In this document: piece after piece, positions 19,375 through 26,989 of the stretch | Position numbering within the stretch: the first letter of the stretch is position 1 | Layout: each line of letters begins with the position of its first letter | Notes under the pieces: generated by a model | The model's database searches: none | What the model was told of the DNA's origin: nothing | Seen by the model: the letters and a program-made list of their open reading frames with translations, nothing else | Position numbers and translations under genes: made by a program | NCBI GenBank assembly: GCA_021325515.1 | Contig: JAJPHC010000013.1 | Location: 64,001 to 128,000, forward strand | DNA length: 64,000 nt | Source: Acidobacteriota bacterium | GTDB taxonomy: Bacteria > Acidobacteriota > Thermoanaerobaculia > Gp7-AA8 | Reading direction: 5' to 3'

Positions 19375-19440
19375 ATTTTCAGTTTATCCCGGCGCGCTGG
19401 TCTGCTGGTCCCTCGCTCTGCTCGGGATAAACTGAAAAAT
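19375..19440. repeat. Inverted repeat filling the queC-deoA divergent promoter gap
   Basis: Left arm ATTTTCAGTTTATCCCG (19375-19391) matches the right arm CGGGATAAACTGAAAA (19423 on) perfectly over 16 bp, with a 31-bp centre. It leaves only ~10 bp on the queC side and 1 bp on the deoA side, so promoters of both genes must be within or overlap the repeat. The sequence looks like a dispersed REP-type element. Confidence 0.75.
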
Positions 19441-19441
19441 C

Positions 19442-20755
19442 ATGAGCGACTACAGCGTCTACGAGCTTCTCAACCGCAAGCGCCGCGGCGCACCCCTCGA
19501 GCCTCGCGAGATCGAATTCTTCATCGATGGCTACACGCGCGGCTCCATTCCCGACTATCAGATGTCCGCGCTGCTGATGGCCATCGCGATCAACGGCATG
19601 ACCGGCACGGAGATGGCGACGCTCACGCAGGCGATGCTCCGCTCCGGCGAGCAGTGGCACCTGCGCGACTCGTACGACTTCATCGCTGACAAGCATTCCA
19701 CGGGCGGCGTCGGCGACAAGGTCTCGCTCGTGCTCTCGCCATGGGTCGCCGCCTGCGGCGTCAAGTCGGGCATGCTCTCCGGCCGCGGCCTCGGGCACAC
19801 CGGCGGGACGCTCGACAAGCTCGAAGCGATTCCCGGTTTCAATGCCCGTCTGTCGCGCGCGGAGTTCGAGCGCTGCGTGCATGAAGTGCTCTGCGTGATC
19901 TCGACGTCGACGGAGGGAATCGCGCCGGCCGACAAGAAGATCTACGCGCTGCGCGACGTGACGGGGACGGTCGAGTCGCTGCCTCTCATCACGGCCTCGA
20001 TCATGTCGAAGAAGCTCGCGATGGGGGCGTCGGCGCTCATTCTCGATGTGAAGACCGGAAGCGGCGCGTTCATGCGCAAGTATCAGGACTCGAAGGCGCT
20101 CGCGCAGTCGCTGATCGCGGCGGCCGAAGGCTCGGGGACGAAGGTCGAAGCGCTGATCACCGATATGGACCGGCCGCTCGGCGTCGCCGCGGGCAACGCG
20201 AACGAGATCATCGAAACGATCGAAGTGCTGAAGGGCAACGGACCCGCGGATGTGGAAGAGGTGACGCGCCAGCAGTGCATCCGCATTCTGGTGATGTCGG
20301 GCCAGTTCGATGACGCTTCGGCAAAGGCTGCACTCGATGAAGCACTGAAGTCGGGCCGCGCGCTGGAGCAGGCTCGCAAGTGGATCGCGGCGCAGGGCGG
20401 CAATCCGGAGGTCGTCGACAACTATGCGCTGCTCGCGCAGCCGCGAACGGCCGTCGAGGTGAAGGCGCCGCGCAGCGGCTTCATCACGGCGATCGACACG
20501 TATCAGGCAGGCATGTTCACGGTCGATCTCGGTGCAGGCCGCAAGAAGGCCGATGACCAGATCGACTACGCCGCCGGCGTGATGTTCGATCGCAAGACCG
20601 GAGACGAGGTGAAGGCCGGCGACGTCATCGCGCGCGTTCAACTCGGGAAAAAGGAGTTCGACCCCGAGGAACTGCGGACGAGGTTCCTGTCGTTCGTCGA
20701 GATTCGCGACGAAGCCCCGGCGGAGCGGCCGCTCGTGCACGAACACCTTTCTTGA
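19442..20755 (+). CDS. deoA: Pyrimidine-nucleoside (thymidine) phosphorylase
   Basis: A 437-residue enzyme that splits thymidine or uridine with phosphate. ADKHSTGGVGDKVSL near residue 81 is the phosphate site, and SGRGLGHTGGTLDKLEAIPG near 114 is the family signature; the C-terminal PYNP domain (KAPRSGFITAID near 340) is complete. It supplies deoxyribose 1-phosphate, the substrate of the phosphopentomutase encoded downstream. The stop TGA at 20753 is the first TGA of the heptanucleotide array that separates it from deoB. Confidence 0.93.
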   Translation: MSDYSVYELLNRKRRGAPLEPREIEFFIDGYTRGSIPDYQMSALLMAIAINGMTGTEMATLTQAMLRSGEQWHLRDSYDFIADKHSTGGVGDKVSLVLSPWVAACGVKSGMLSGRGLGHTGGTLDKLEAIPGFNARLSRAEFERCVHEVLCVISTSTEGIAPADKKIYALRDVTGTVESLPLITASIMSKKLAMGASALILDVKTGSGAFMRKYQDSKALAQSLIAAAEGSGTKVEALITDMDRPLGVAAGNANEIIETIEVLKGNGPADVEEVTRQQCIRILVMSGQFDDASAKAALDEALKSGRALEQARKWIAAQGGNPEVVDNYALLAQPRTAVEVKAPRSGFITAIDTYQAGMFTVDLGAGRKKADDQIDYAAGVMFDRKTGDEVKAGDVIARVQLGKKEFDPEELRTRFLSFVEIRDEAPAERPLVHEHLS

Positions 20756-20871
20756 ACGATGAACGATGAACGATGAACGGGGGAGGGCGAAACGATGAAC
20801 GATGAACGATGAACGATGAACGGGGAGCCTCCGCTGTTCATCGTTCATCGTTCATCGTTCATCGTTCCCTC
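20754..20871. repeat. Heptanucleotide inverted array, cassette A (unit GAACGAT)
   Basis: Direct units GAACGAT run from the deoA stop: three full units at 20754-20774, a partial one, a short interruption (GGGGGAGGGCGAA), then three more full units to 20817. A centre (GGGAGCCTCCGCT, 20823-20835) is followed by four inverted units GTTCATC (20836-20863) ending at GTTCCCTC just before the ATG of the four-helix-bundle gene. The two arms can pair into a long hairpin over the start region of that gene. Confidence 0.9.
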
Positions 20872-21225
20872 ATGATCTCGCTTCGCGATCGGACGAAGGC
20901 GTTCGCCCTTCGCATTGTTCAGGCCTATGCCGCCCTTCCGAAGTCGGAATTGGCGCGTGTTCTTGGGCGGCAGCTTCTGCGATCCGGGACGTCCGTGGGG
21001 GCTCATTGCCGCGAGGCGTACCGGTCCCGCTCCGATGCCGAGATCGTCAGCAAGCTCGAGGTTGCCCTTCAGGAGCTCGACGAAACCAACTATTGGCTCG
21101 AGTTGATCGTGGAGTCGAACATCATGTCGAGCCGCCGTCTGCAACCGTTGATGGAAGAAGCAAACGAGATCACCGCGATCATCGTGAGCTCCGTCAAGAC
21201 GATCAAGCGGCGGATGAAACGATGA
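20872..21225 (+). CDS. Four-helix-bundle protein (TIGR02436, S23/IVP-type, Avd-like fold)
   Basis: A 117-residue, mostly helical, basic protein. LLRSGTSVGAHCREAYRSRS (residues ~37-56), VALQELDETNYWLELI (~68) and EANEITAIIVSSVKTIKRR near the end match the family first seen as ORFs inside rRNA intervening sequences and structurally related to Avd of diversity-generating retroelements. No biochemical role is settled for stand-alone members. The start at 20872 follows array cassette A; the stop TGA at 21223 is part of the first repeat unit of cassette B (CGA TGA A...). It sits between deoA and deoB, and no reverse transcriptase or rRNA is near. Confidence 0.85.
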   Translation: MISLRDRTKAFALRIVQAYAALPKSELARVLGRQLLRSGTSVGAHCREAYRSRSDAEIVSKLEVALQELDETNYWLELIVESNIMSSRRLQPLMEEANEITAIIVSSVKTIKRRMKR

Positions 21226-21329
21226 ACGATGAACGATGAACGATGAAACGATGAACGATGAACGATGAACGATGAACGAGCGGCGGTTCCCCCGTTCATC
21301 GTTCATCGTTCAAGGTTCATCGTTTCAGA
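21224..21329. repeat. Heptanucleotide inverted array, cassette B
   Basis: Starting in the stop codon of the four-helix-bundle gene, units GAACGAT run to 21280, with one 8-bp variant (GAAACGAT at 21245) and a last unit GAACGAG. The centre CGGCGGTTCCCC is followed by inverted units GTTCATC, GTTCATC, GTTCAAG, GTTCATC and GTTTCAG. The segment 21274-21312 is repeated exactly at 21356-21394 in cassette C. Confidence 0.88.
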
Positions 21330-21355
21330 GTGGAGTCGAACCTCATGTCGAACCT
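21330..21355 (+). pseudogene. 26-bp relict of the four-helix-bundle gene between arrays
   Basis: This segment matches 21109-21134 inside the intact four-helix-bundle gene at 23 of 26 positions (differences at the 13th, 23rd and 26th base). In the matching frame it reads VESNLMSNL against VESNIMSSR in the gene. It is flanked by array cassettes B and C. The simplest reading is that a second gene copy once stood here and was largely deleted by recombination between arrays. Confidence 0.7.
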
Positions 21356-21469
21356 GAACGAGCGGCGGTTCCCCCGTTCATCGTTCATCGTTCATCGTTC
21401 ATCGTTCATCGTTCCAAATCATCGTTCATCGTTGACTGTTCCTCGTTCATCGTTCATCGTTCATCGTTC
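21356..21469. repeat. Heptanucleotide inverted array, cassette C, ending at the deoB start
   Basis: One GAACGAG unit and the GC-rich centre are followed by inverted units GTTCATC in several blocks, interrupted by GTTCCAAATCATC and GTTGACTGTTCCTC. The last unit ends GTTCATG, so the deoB start codon is built from the array itself. The first 39 bp duplicate 21274-21312. No ribosome binding site is present before deoB, so the array must also affect how deoB is translated. Confidence 0.88.
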
Positions 21470-22639
21470 ATGAGAGTCATCACGATCGTTTGCGATTCGC
21501 TCGGTGTTGGTGAGCTGCCTGATGCGAAGGAGTTTGGCGACGAAGGTTCGAACACGCTGGGGCATGTGCTGAGTGCCGAGCGTCCGAGTCTTCCCACGCT
21601 TGCGAGGCTCGGTCTGCTGCACACACTGCCGGAACCGGCAACGAGCGACGCTCCTGTCTCTGCTTTCGGGCGCATGGCGGAAGTCAGCGCGGGGAAGGAC
21701 ACGACGACGGGTCATTGGGAAATGATGGGACTCGTCGTCACCGATCCCTTCCGCACGTATCCGGACGGCTTCCCGCCGGATGTGATCGGCGAGTACGAGA
21801 AGCGCATCGGCCGCAGGACGCTGGGCAACAAGCCGGCGAGCGGGACGGTGATCCTCGATGAGCTCGGCGAAGAGCACATGCGCACGGGCGCGCCGATCGT
21901 CTACACGTCGGCGGACTCCGTGTTTCAGGTCGCGGCGCATGAAGACGTGATCCCGGTTGAAGAGCTCTGGCGCATCTGTGCCGTGGCGCGCGAGCTGATG
22001 CGGGGCGAGCACAACATCGGCCGCATCATCGCGCGCCCGTTCGTCGGTCCGGGGAAGGGCGCCTTCAAGCGCACCGCGAATCGCAAGGATTTCTCGGTGA
22101 AGCCGACGGGCGAGACGGTCGTCGAGCGCGCATCGAAGAACGGCCGGCGTGTGATCGGCCTCGGGAAGATCGCCGACATCTTCGATCGCGTCGGCATCGA
22201 CGAGGAGATCCGGACCGAGTCGAATTCCGACGGCATGCGCAAGACGATCGACCTCGTGCGCGAATCGGACGCGAGCTTCATCTTCACGAACCTCGTCGAC
22301 TTCGATTCGAAGTACGGGCACCGCAACGACGCGCATGGCTACGCGAAGGCGCTCGAGACATTCGATCAGGAGCTGGGCGGGTTGCTGCAGGTGATGCGCC
22401 CCGAGGATCTGCTCTTCATCACCGCGGATCACGGCTGCGATCCGACGGATGTCTCGACCGATCACACGCGCGAGTACGTGCCGATGCTGATCGCCGGCCC
22501 CGCGATTCGCGAACAGCGCCCGCTCGGTACGCGCACCACCTTTGCCGATCTCGGCGCCACGATCTGCGACTACCTCGGGCTTCCTCACGAGGACCTGCCC
22601 GGAAAAAGTGCATTGGGTGAGTTGGGAGTGAAGCGATGA
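21470..22639 (+). CDS. deoB: Phosphopentomutase
   Basis: A 389-residue alkaline-phosphatase-superfamily mutase that interconverts (deoxy)ribose 1- and 5-phosphate. The first metal Asp is in IVCDSLGVGELPDA, the phosphothreonine site in DTTTGHWEMMG (~residue 82), NLVDFDSKYGHRND near 273 and ITADHGCDPT near 318 complete the two-metal centre. The length is the family norm. It follows deoA in the salvage pathway but is parted from it by ~715 bp of array DNA. ATG 21470 arises from the last array unit; in-frame readings further upstream are repeat-encoded. Confidence 0.92.
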   Translation: MRVITIVCDSLGVGELPDAKEFGDEGSNTLGHVLSAERPSLPTLARLGLLHTLPEPATSDAPVSAFGRMAEVSAGKDTTTGHWEMMGLVVTDPFRTYPDGFPPDVIGEYEKRIGRRTLGNKPASGTVILDELGEEHMRTGAPIVYTSADSVFQVAAHEDVIPVEELWRICAVARELMRGEHNIGRIIARPFVGPGKGAFKRTANRKDFSVKPTGETVVERASKNGRRVIGLGKIADIFDRVGIDEEIRTESNSDGMRKTIDLVRESDASFIFTNLVDFDSKYGHRNDAHGYAKALETFDQELGGLLQVMRPEDLLFITADHGCDPTDVSTDHTREYVPMLIAGPAIREQRPLGTRTTFADLGATICDYLGLPHEDLPGKSALGELGVKR

Positions 22640-23532
22640 GACTCGTGATTCTGATGTTCGCCGCCACAGCGGCGCTTGCGCAGCAGGTGCAGGTGCCCGT
22701 CGCGCGCATCGCCGATGACGCGAAAGTGATCGACCGCATTGCGGAAGTCAGCAAGGGCAACGAGCTGCCGAAGGATCTGCTGCGCCGCATCATCTACGAA
22801 GACATCGAGCTGTTGCGCGGCCGCCGCGCGGATGGCACGTATGCGTACGCGAGCTACGAGCGGATGGAAGCGTCGCGCGTTTCGGAATCGTTCTCGGTGC
22901 AGCCTTCGAGCGACGATCGCACCACGAAGCTCGAGATTCACGGCGAGTTCGGCTACAGGCTGACGATCGGCCTGCCGCAGCGGCGGATGCTCGTCACGAA
23001 GAACCGCCCGCTGTGGGTCGAGAATGCCGAGGTCGAGTACATCCCGCAGGGATCCGCGGAACCGAAGAGGGTGAACTTCCCCATCAAGGCGATGATGGAA
23101 GCGGGCGAGACGCGCAACATCGACTTCCCCGACATCGGACGTCAGGTGACCGCTCGCGTGTTCGCGCGTGCGCAGAAGGATTCGGGATACGGCAACCTCG
23201 TGCTGACGATGATCCAGGCAAAGGTGTTCGACAATCCCGACAGCCCGTTTGCGGACGCCGTGACGAGCGCGAAATCGATTCAGCGCAATCTCGACACGGT
23301 GGACACCGCATCGCTGCGCGCGACCGCGCAGCGGATGCTGGCAAGCCTTCACGTGCAGAGCCCTCTGCCGGCCGTCGCACCCGTGCCGTCGGGGGCGACG
23401 GTCGAGGTGAGCGCTGGCTCTGATGTCTACGGCGAGTTGCAGGCGATCGAGGATCTGTTGACGGGCACCGATGCAGAACGTCGCACGGGGCTGGACCGGC
23501 TGCACCAACTGGTTAGACGATTGCGGCGGTAA
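22636..23532 (+). CDS. Secreted protein of unknown function
   Basis: A 298-residue protein with a short signal peptide (LVILMFAATAALAQQ). The mature part is mixed alpha/beta with no motif I can name; RIIYEDIELLRGRR and YGELQAIEDLLTGTDAERR are charged helical stretches. ATG overlaps the deoB stop (ATGA), so it is translated with deoB, yet no functional link to nucleoside salvage is visible. Confidence 0.75.
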   Translation: MRLVILMFAATAALAQQVQVPVARIADDAKVIDRIAEVSKGNELPKDLLRRIIYEDIELLRGRRADGTYAYASYERMEASRVSESFSVQPSSDDRTTKLEIHGEFGYRLTIGLPQRRMLVTKNRPLWVENAEVEYIPQGSAEPKRVNFPIKAMMEAGETRNIDFPDIGRQVTARVFARAQKDSGYGNLVLTMIQAKVFDNPDSPFADAVTSAKSIQRNLDTVDTASLRATAQRMLASLHVQSPLPAVAPVPSGATVEVSAGSDVYGELQAIEDLLTGTDAERRTGLDRLHQLVRRLRR

Positions 23533-23660
23533 AGCTCCTCACCGGAGGCGGTGATTCCCGGCACGAGTTGCGCATGCAACGCGGCGCGATACTTGTGTCG
23601 CAGCGCACGTTTTTCGCCATGCTCTGAGTCTCCGTTGCTCAGATTTCCATCTCTGCCGGT
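23533..23660. other. Gap between the secreted-protein gene and carD
   Basis: 128 bp before the carD promoter. A small GC-rich inverted repeat (CTCACCGGAGGCGGTGA) lies directly after the upstream stop and could help end transcription, but no T-run follows. I see no ORF with a ribosome binding site here. Confidence 0.4.
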
Positions 23661-23689
23661 TTGACGGAACAGGGGGGTTGACGTAGAAT
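23661..23689 (+). promoter_or_regulatory. Sigma70-type promoter of carD
   Basis: TTGACG at 23661-23666 and TAGAAT at 23684-23689 are separated by exactly 17 bp. Transcription would begin near 23696, leaving a ~40-base leader to the TTG start. A second TTGACG lies inside the spacer (23678). This is the clearest promoter in the window. Confidence 0.75.
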
Positions 23690-23736
23690 GCCGGTCCCTC
23701 TGGTTGTATCCGCAACTCTTCCGAAAGGAGCCACAC

Positions 23737-24252
23737 TTGTCGTTAACGAAACTTGGTTTCAAAGTCGGGGACAAGCTCGTTTATCCGAATCATGGGGTCA
23801 CGGTCGTCGAACAGATCGGCGCTTCGGCAATCATGGGATCAGATGAGTCCTACTATCACCTCCGGCTACTGGCCAATAACTCGCGGCTGATGGTGCCGAT
23901 CCGCAACACGGATCGCGTCGGTCTGCGCCGGCTGTATCAGCCTAAGGAAATCAAAGGTCTCATCAGCCTTCTCGAAGAGAAAGGCCCGAAGAGCCATACC
24001 GACTGGAAAGGCCGGTATCGCGAGAATCTGGAAAAGATGAAGACCGGCCGCCTCGAAGATGTCGCCGAGGTCCTGAAGAACCTCAACGAAGTGTCGAAGA
24101 AGAAGAGCCTTTCGTTCCGCGAGAAGAAAATGTACGACCGGGCCAAGTACCTGATCGTCTCGGAAGTCGCGATCGTCAAAGGCATTCCCGAGATGGAAGC
24201 CGAGAAGCTGATCGAGAAGTCGCTCGACAAGTCTCTCGGTCTCGGCCACTAA
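23737..24252 (+). CDS. carD: CarD/CdnL-family RNA polymerase-binding regulator
   Basis: A 171-residue protein. The N-terminal Tudor-like RNAP-interacting domain begins KVGDKLVYPNHGVTVVEQI and ends near VPIRNTDRVGLR; the helical C-terminal domain (KGRYRENLEKMKTGRLEDVAEVLKNL) binds promoter DNA near the -10 region. CarD proteins stabilise open complexes, chiefly at rRNA promoters. I place the start at the TTG 23737, 6 bases after AAAGGAG; no ATG is available in frame nearby. It has its own promoter and terminator, so it is monocistronic. Confidence 0.92.
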   Translation: MSLTKLGFKVGDKLVYPNHGVTVVEQIGASAIMGSDESYYHLRLLANNSRLMVPIRNTDRVGLRRLYQPKEIKGLISLLEEKGPKSHTDWKGRYRENLEKMKTGRLEDVAEVLKNLNEVSKKKSLSFREKKMYDRAKYLIVSEVAIVKGIPEMEAEKLIEKSLDKSLGLGH

Positions 24253-24276
24253 ACGACCTTCGTATCCCTCACACTG

Positions 24277-24310
24277 GTGCCGCTCGGAAACGAGCGGCAC
24301 TTTTGTTTTT
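24277..24310 (+). terminator. Intrinsic terminator of carD
   Basis: Perfect 10-bp stem GTGCCGCTCG / CGAGCGGCAC with a GAAA tetraloop, followed by TTTTGTTTTT. It stands 24 bp after the carD stop and is the only textbook intrinsic terminator I found in the window. Confidence 0.93.
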
Positions 24311-24318
24311 CGGCTCAG

Positions 24319-24425
24319 CATTAGCGCAGCGAAGGATCAACGAACAGCGCCGGAACGGAGGAGCCGCAAGCCGTGGAAAATGTGAGGGCCGCGGCGCCTT
24401 GGTTGATGCTTCGCTGCGCTCAGCA
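24319..24425. repeat. Inverted repeat pair (AGCGCAGCGAAG) upstream of lipA
   Basis: AGCGCAGCGAAGGATCAAC (about 24324-24342) and its near reverse complement GTTGATGCTTCGCTGCGCT (24402-24420) flank ~60 bp. These are dispersed-repeat sequences. The lipA promoter should be in this 189-bp gap (24253-24441) but is not recognisable. Confidence 0.55.
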
Positions 24426-24441
24426 TAGAGTGACGGCCACC

Positions 24442-25320
24442 ATGAATCGCCTTCCCGAATGGATCCGCGAGAAGCGGATCAACCTCCGCGAGCTGCACGA
24501 AGTGAAGTCGATGCTCCGCGAGCGGTCGCTGCACTCCGTCTGCGAATCGCTTGCGTGTCCGAATCGCACGGAATGCTTCACGCGCGGTACCGCGACCTTC
24601 ATGATCCTCGGCGATGTCTGCACGCGCTCCTGCGGCTTCTGCAACGTCACGACCGGACGTCCATACGCGCCCCCCTCGCCGCTCGAGCCTCGCTCCGTCG
24701 CCGAGACCGCGAAGCGGATGAACCTCCGCCACATCGTCGTGACCTCGGTGACTCGCGACGATCTCGCGGACGGAGGTGCACAGCAATTCGCAGACACGAT
24801 CCGCGAAATCCGCGCACTGTTGCCGCACGCAGCGGTGGAAGTTCTGACGCCGGACTTTCGAGGAAATCGCGAGGCGATTCGCATCGTCGCCGACGCAAAG
24901 CCGGACTACTTCAACCACAACGTGGAAACCGTGCCGCGGCTCTATGACTATGTGCGGCCCGGCTCGCGCTTCGAGCGCTCGGTCGCGTTTCTCGCAGAGG
25001 TGAAGCGCATTGATCGTGCGATCGTCACCAAGTCCGGCTTCATGCTCGGCCTCGGTGAACGCCGCGATGAAGTGATCGAAGTGATGCAGCGTCTGCGCGA
25101 CGCGGAGTGCGAGATCCTCACGATCGGCCAGTACCTCCAGCCGAAGCGCGAGAAGCTCGACGTCGTCGAGTACGTGCACCCGACGGTCTTCGAGGAATAT
25201 CGCCTCATCGGTGAGGAGATGGGATTCGCATCCGTCTTCTCCGGACCGTTCGTCCGCAGTTCGTACATGGCGGATCTGGTGGCCACAGGACAAGCGGAGA
25301 GCTTGTCCTACACTGTGTAG
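24442..25320 (+). CDS. lipA: Lipoyl synthase
   Basis: A 292-residue radical SAM enzyme that inserts two sulfurs into protein-bound octanoyl groups. The auxiliary cluster motif CESLACPNRTEC (CX4CX5C, ~residues 33-44) and the SAM cluster motif CTRSCGFC (CX3CX2C, ~59-66) are both intact; the C-terminal RSSYMAD carries the conserved Ser. The start at 24442 (MNRLPEWIR) fits the family. The final residues (GQAESLSYTV) and the stop are encoded by a palindromic repeat, so the native C-terminus has been replaced or extended. lipB is not in view. Confidence 0.93.
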   Translation: MNRLPEWIREKRINLRELHEVKSMLRERSLHSVCESLACPNRTECFTRGTATFMILGDVCTRSCGFCNVTTGRPYAPPSPLEPRSVAETAKRMNLRHIVVTSVTRDDLADGGAQQFADTIREIRALLPHAAVEVLTPDFRGNREAIRIVADAKPDYFNHNVETVPRLYDYVRPGSRFERSVAFLAEVKRIDRAIVTKSGFMLGLGERRDEVIEVMQRLRDAECEILTIGQYLQPKREKLDVVEYVHPTVFEEYRLIGEEMGFASVFSGPFVRSSYMADLVATGQAESLSYTV

Positions 25321-25340
25321 GACAAGCTCTCCGCTTGTCC
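25288..25340. repeat. Near-perfect 53-bp palindrome (GGACAAGC family) across the lipA stop
   Basis: The arm 25288-25313 is the exact reverse complement of 25315-25340, with a single base between them. Each arm is itself a small hairpin (GGACAAGC-ggaga-GCTTGTCC). The left arm encodes the last LipA residues, the right arm contains the lipA stop TAG, and the xerD ATG follows 2 bp later. Confidence 0.9.
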
Positions 25341-25342
25341 CT

Positions 25343-26230
25343 ATGACACACGACGACTACGTTCGCCTCTACCTCGACTTTCTCGCCGTCGAGAAAGGCC
25401 TCGCGAAGAACTCGCTCTCGTCCTATGCGACCGACCTGAAGAAGTTCGGCCGCTACCTGGACGAACAGAAGCTCGAGCTCGATCGCGTCGAGAGGCTCAA
25501 CATCGTTCGCTACTTCCAGTCGTTGCGCGGCAAGGGGATCTCGGCGCGCTCCAACGCCCGCGCTCTGGCCGCGATCCGCGGCATGTTCCGCTTTCTCGTC
25601 GCCGAGCGCCATCTCAAGACCGATCCGACCGAGAACATGGAGAATCCGAAGCTCTGGACCACGCTGCCGAAGTCGCTGCAGCCGTTCGAAGTCGAAGCGC
25701 TCCTCAAGGCGCCGGATTGCAGTACGCCCGAGGGCCTTCGCGATCAGGCGATGCTCGAGCTCCTTTACGCGACCGGCCTCCGCGTCAGCGAGCTCATTCA
25801 TGTGAAAGTGGATGACCTCGTCATGGACGCGGGCTTCCTGCGCACGATCGGAAAAGGATCGAAGGAGCGGATCGTGCCCTTCGGCGATACCGCACGCGAT
25901 TCGATTCAGGCCTATCTCGATCGCGGCCGGGCTCACTTCGTCAAACGGCCCGACGTCCATCTCTTTCTCTCGAACCGCGGCCGCCCGATGTCGCGCCAGT
26001 CGTTCTGGATGAAGATCGTGAAGTACGCGAGGCTCGCCGGAATCAAGTCGCACATCTCGCCGCACGTCCTCCGCCATTCGTTCGCCACACATCTTCTGGA
26101 GAACGGTGCGGACCTCCGATCCGTCCAACTGATGCTTGGGCACTCGGACATCTCCACGACGCAGATCTACACGCACGTCTCGCGAGCGCGACTGCAGAAG
26201 ATGTACGAGACGTTCCATCCGCGGGCATAA
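25343..26230 (+). CDS. xerD: Site-specific tyrosine recombinase XerD
   Basis: A 295-residue recombinase of chromosome-dimer resolution type. The SAM-like N-terminal domain covers residues ~1-90; the catalytic residues are in ATGLRVSEL (Arg), HVLRHSFATHLL (His, Arg), GHSDISTTQIYTHV (His and the nucleophilic Tyr). Length and sequence fit Xer rather than a phage or integron integrase, and no attachment site or cassette is near. The ATG at 25343 directly follows the palindrome, so no room for a ribosome binding site remains outside the repeat. Confidence 0.9.
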   Translation: MTHDDYVRLYLDFLAVEKGLAKNSLSSYATDLKKFGRYLDEQKLELDRVERLNIVRYFQSLRGKGISARSNARALAAIRGMFRFLVAERHLKTDPTENMENPKLWTTLPKSLQPFEVEALLKAPDCSTPEGLRDQAMLELLYATGLRVSELIHVKVDDLVMDAGFLRTIGKGSKERIVPFGDTARDSIQAYLDRGRAHFVKRPDVHLFLSNRGRPMSRQSFWMKIVKYARLAGIKSHISPHVLRHSFATHLLENGADLRSVQLMLGHSDISTTQIYTHVSRARLQKMYETFHPRA

Positions 26231-26259
26231 TCCATAGCAGGGGACAGTTAATCGCGCCG

Positions 26260-26976
26260 ATGCGCCGCACTCTCGTCACGTTCGTTCTCGCTCTCGCCGC
26301 TGCACTGCCGGCGAGCGCGAGCATTGCCATCTTCACCGATGGCAGGAACATGAAGATCGACTCCTACAGGATGATCGACGACGAGACCATGCAGCTCGTG
26401 ATGAAGGGCGGCGGCTCGATGACGCTGCCGGTGACGCGCATCGACCGCATCATCGATGATGAGATCGCCACGCCCGAGGTTGTCGCCGAAGTGAAGAAGA
26501 TCGTGGAAGAGGGCGTGTTTCCGCGGCGGTCCTGGCGCTTTGCCGAGTCGAGCGGGCCGATTTTCAAGTCGAAGTTCGACAAGATCATCGTCGAGGCGGG
26601 CCGCAAATTCGACGTCGATGCCGCGCTGATCTCCGCCGTCATCAAGGCCGAGTCCGATTTCAATCCGCGCGAGATCTCCAACAAGGGCGCTCGCGGGCTG
26701 ATGCAGTTGATGCCGGCGACCGCGCAGCGCTTCGGGGTGACGAACTCCTATGATCCCGAAGAGAACATCTACGCAGGCACGCGCTATCTGCGCTGGCTGC
26801 TGAAGACCTTCGATGGCAACGCCGATCTCGCCGTCGCGGCGTACAACGCGGGCGAGGGCAACATCTGGAAGTACAACGGCGTGCCGCCATTCCGCGAGAC
26901 GGTGAATTACATCAACCGCATCGCGCGGAACATCCGGAAGGCGATGGATTCGAAGCAGATCGCCGAAGCGCGGTAG
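26260..26976 (+). CDS. Lytic transglycosylase (SLT domain), periplasmic
   Basis: A 238-residue secreted murein hydrolase. A signal peptide (FVLALAAALPASAS) precedes a ~70-residue N-terminal region (DUF4124-like, IAIFTDGRNMKID), and the SLT domain spans ~105-225. The catalytic Glu is in AVIKAESDFNP, followed by SNKGARGLMQLMPATA and AYNAGEG, all family signatures. It cleaves the MurNAc-GlcNAc bond in peptidoglycan. Confidence 0.9.
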   Translation: MRRTLVTFVLALAAALPASASIAIFTDGRNMKIDSYRMIDDETMQLVMKGGGSMTLPVTRIDRIIDDEIATPEVVAEVKKIVEEGVFPRRSWRFAESSGPIFKSKFDKIIVEAGRKFDVDAALISAVIKAESDFNPREISNKGARGLMQLMPATAQRFGVTNSYDPEENIYAGTRYLRWLLKTFDGNADLAVAAYNAGEGNIWKYNGVPPFRETVNYINRIARNIRKAMDSKQIAEAR

Positions 26977-26989
26977 CTCGCGCGGCGCA

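Noticed and set aside
21109-21355. Template/variable repeat pair of a diversity-generating retroelement, because the four-helix protein is Avd-like and a 26-bp near copy lies downstream
   Set aside because: No reverse transcriptase or C-type-lectin target is present, the copy is very short and the three differences are not limited to adenine positions. A gene relict explains it better.
20754-21469. HRSSFIV-type repeated peptide ORFs across the heptanucleotide arrays
   Set aside because: They are array translations present in several frames and both strands with no start signals of their own.
25343-26230. Tyrosine recombinase as a prophage or integron integrase
   Set aside because: Sequence and length match XerD, and there are no phage genes, attachment repeats or cassettes nearby.
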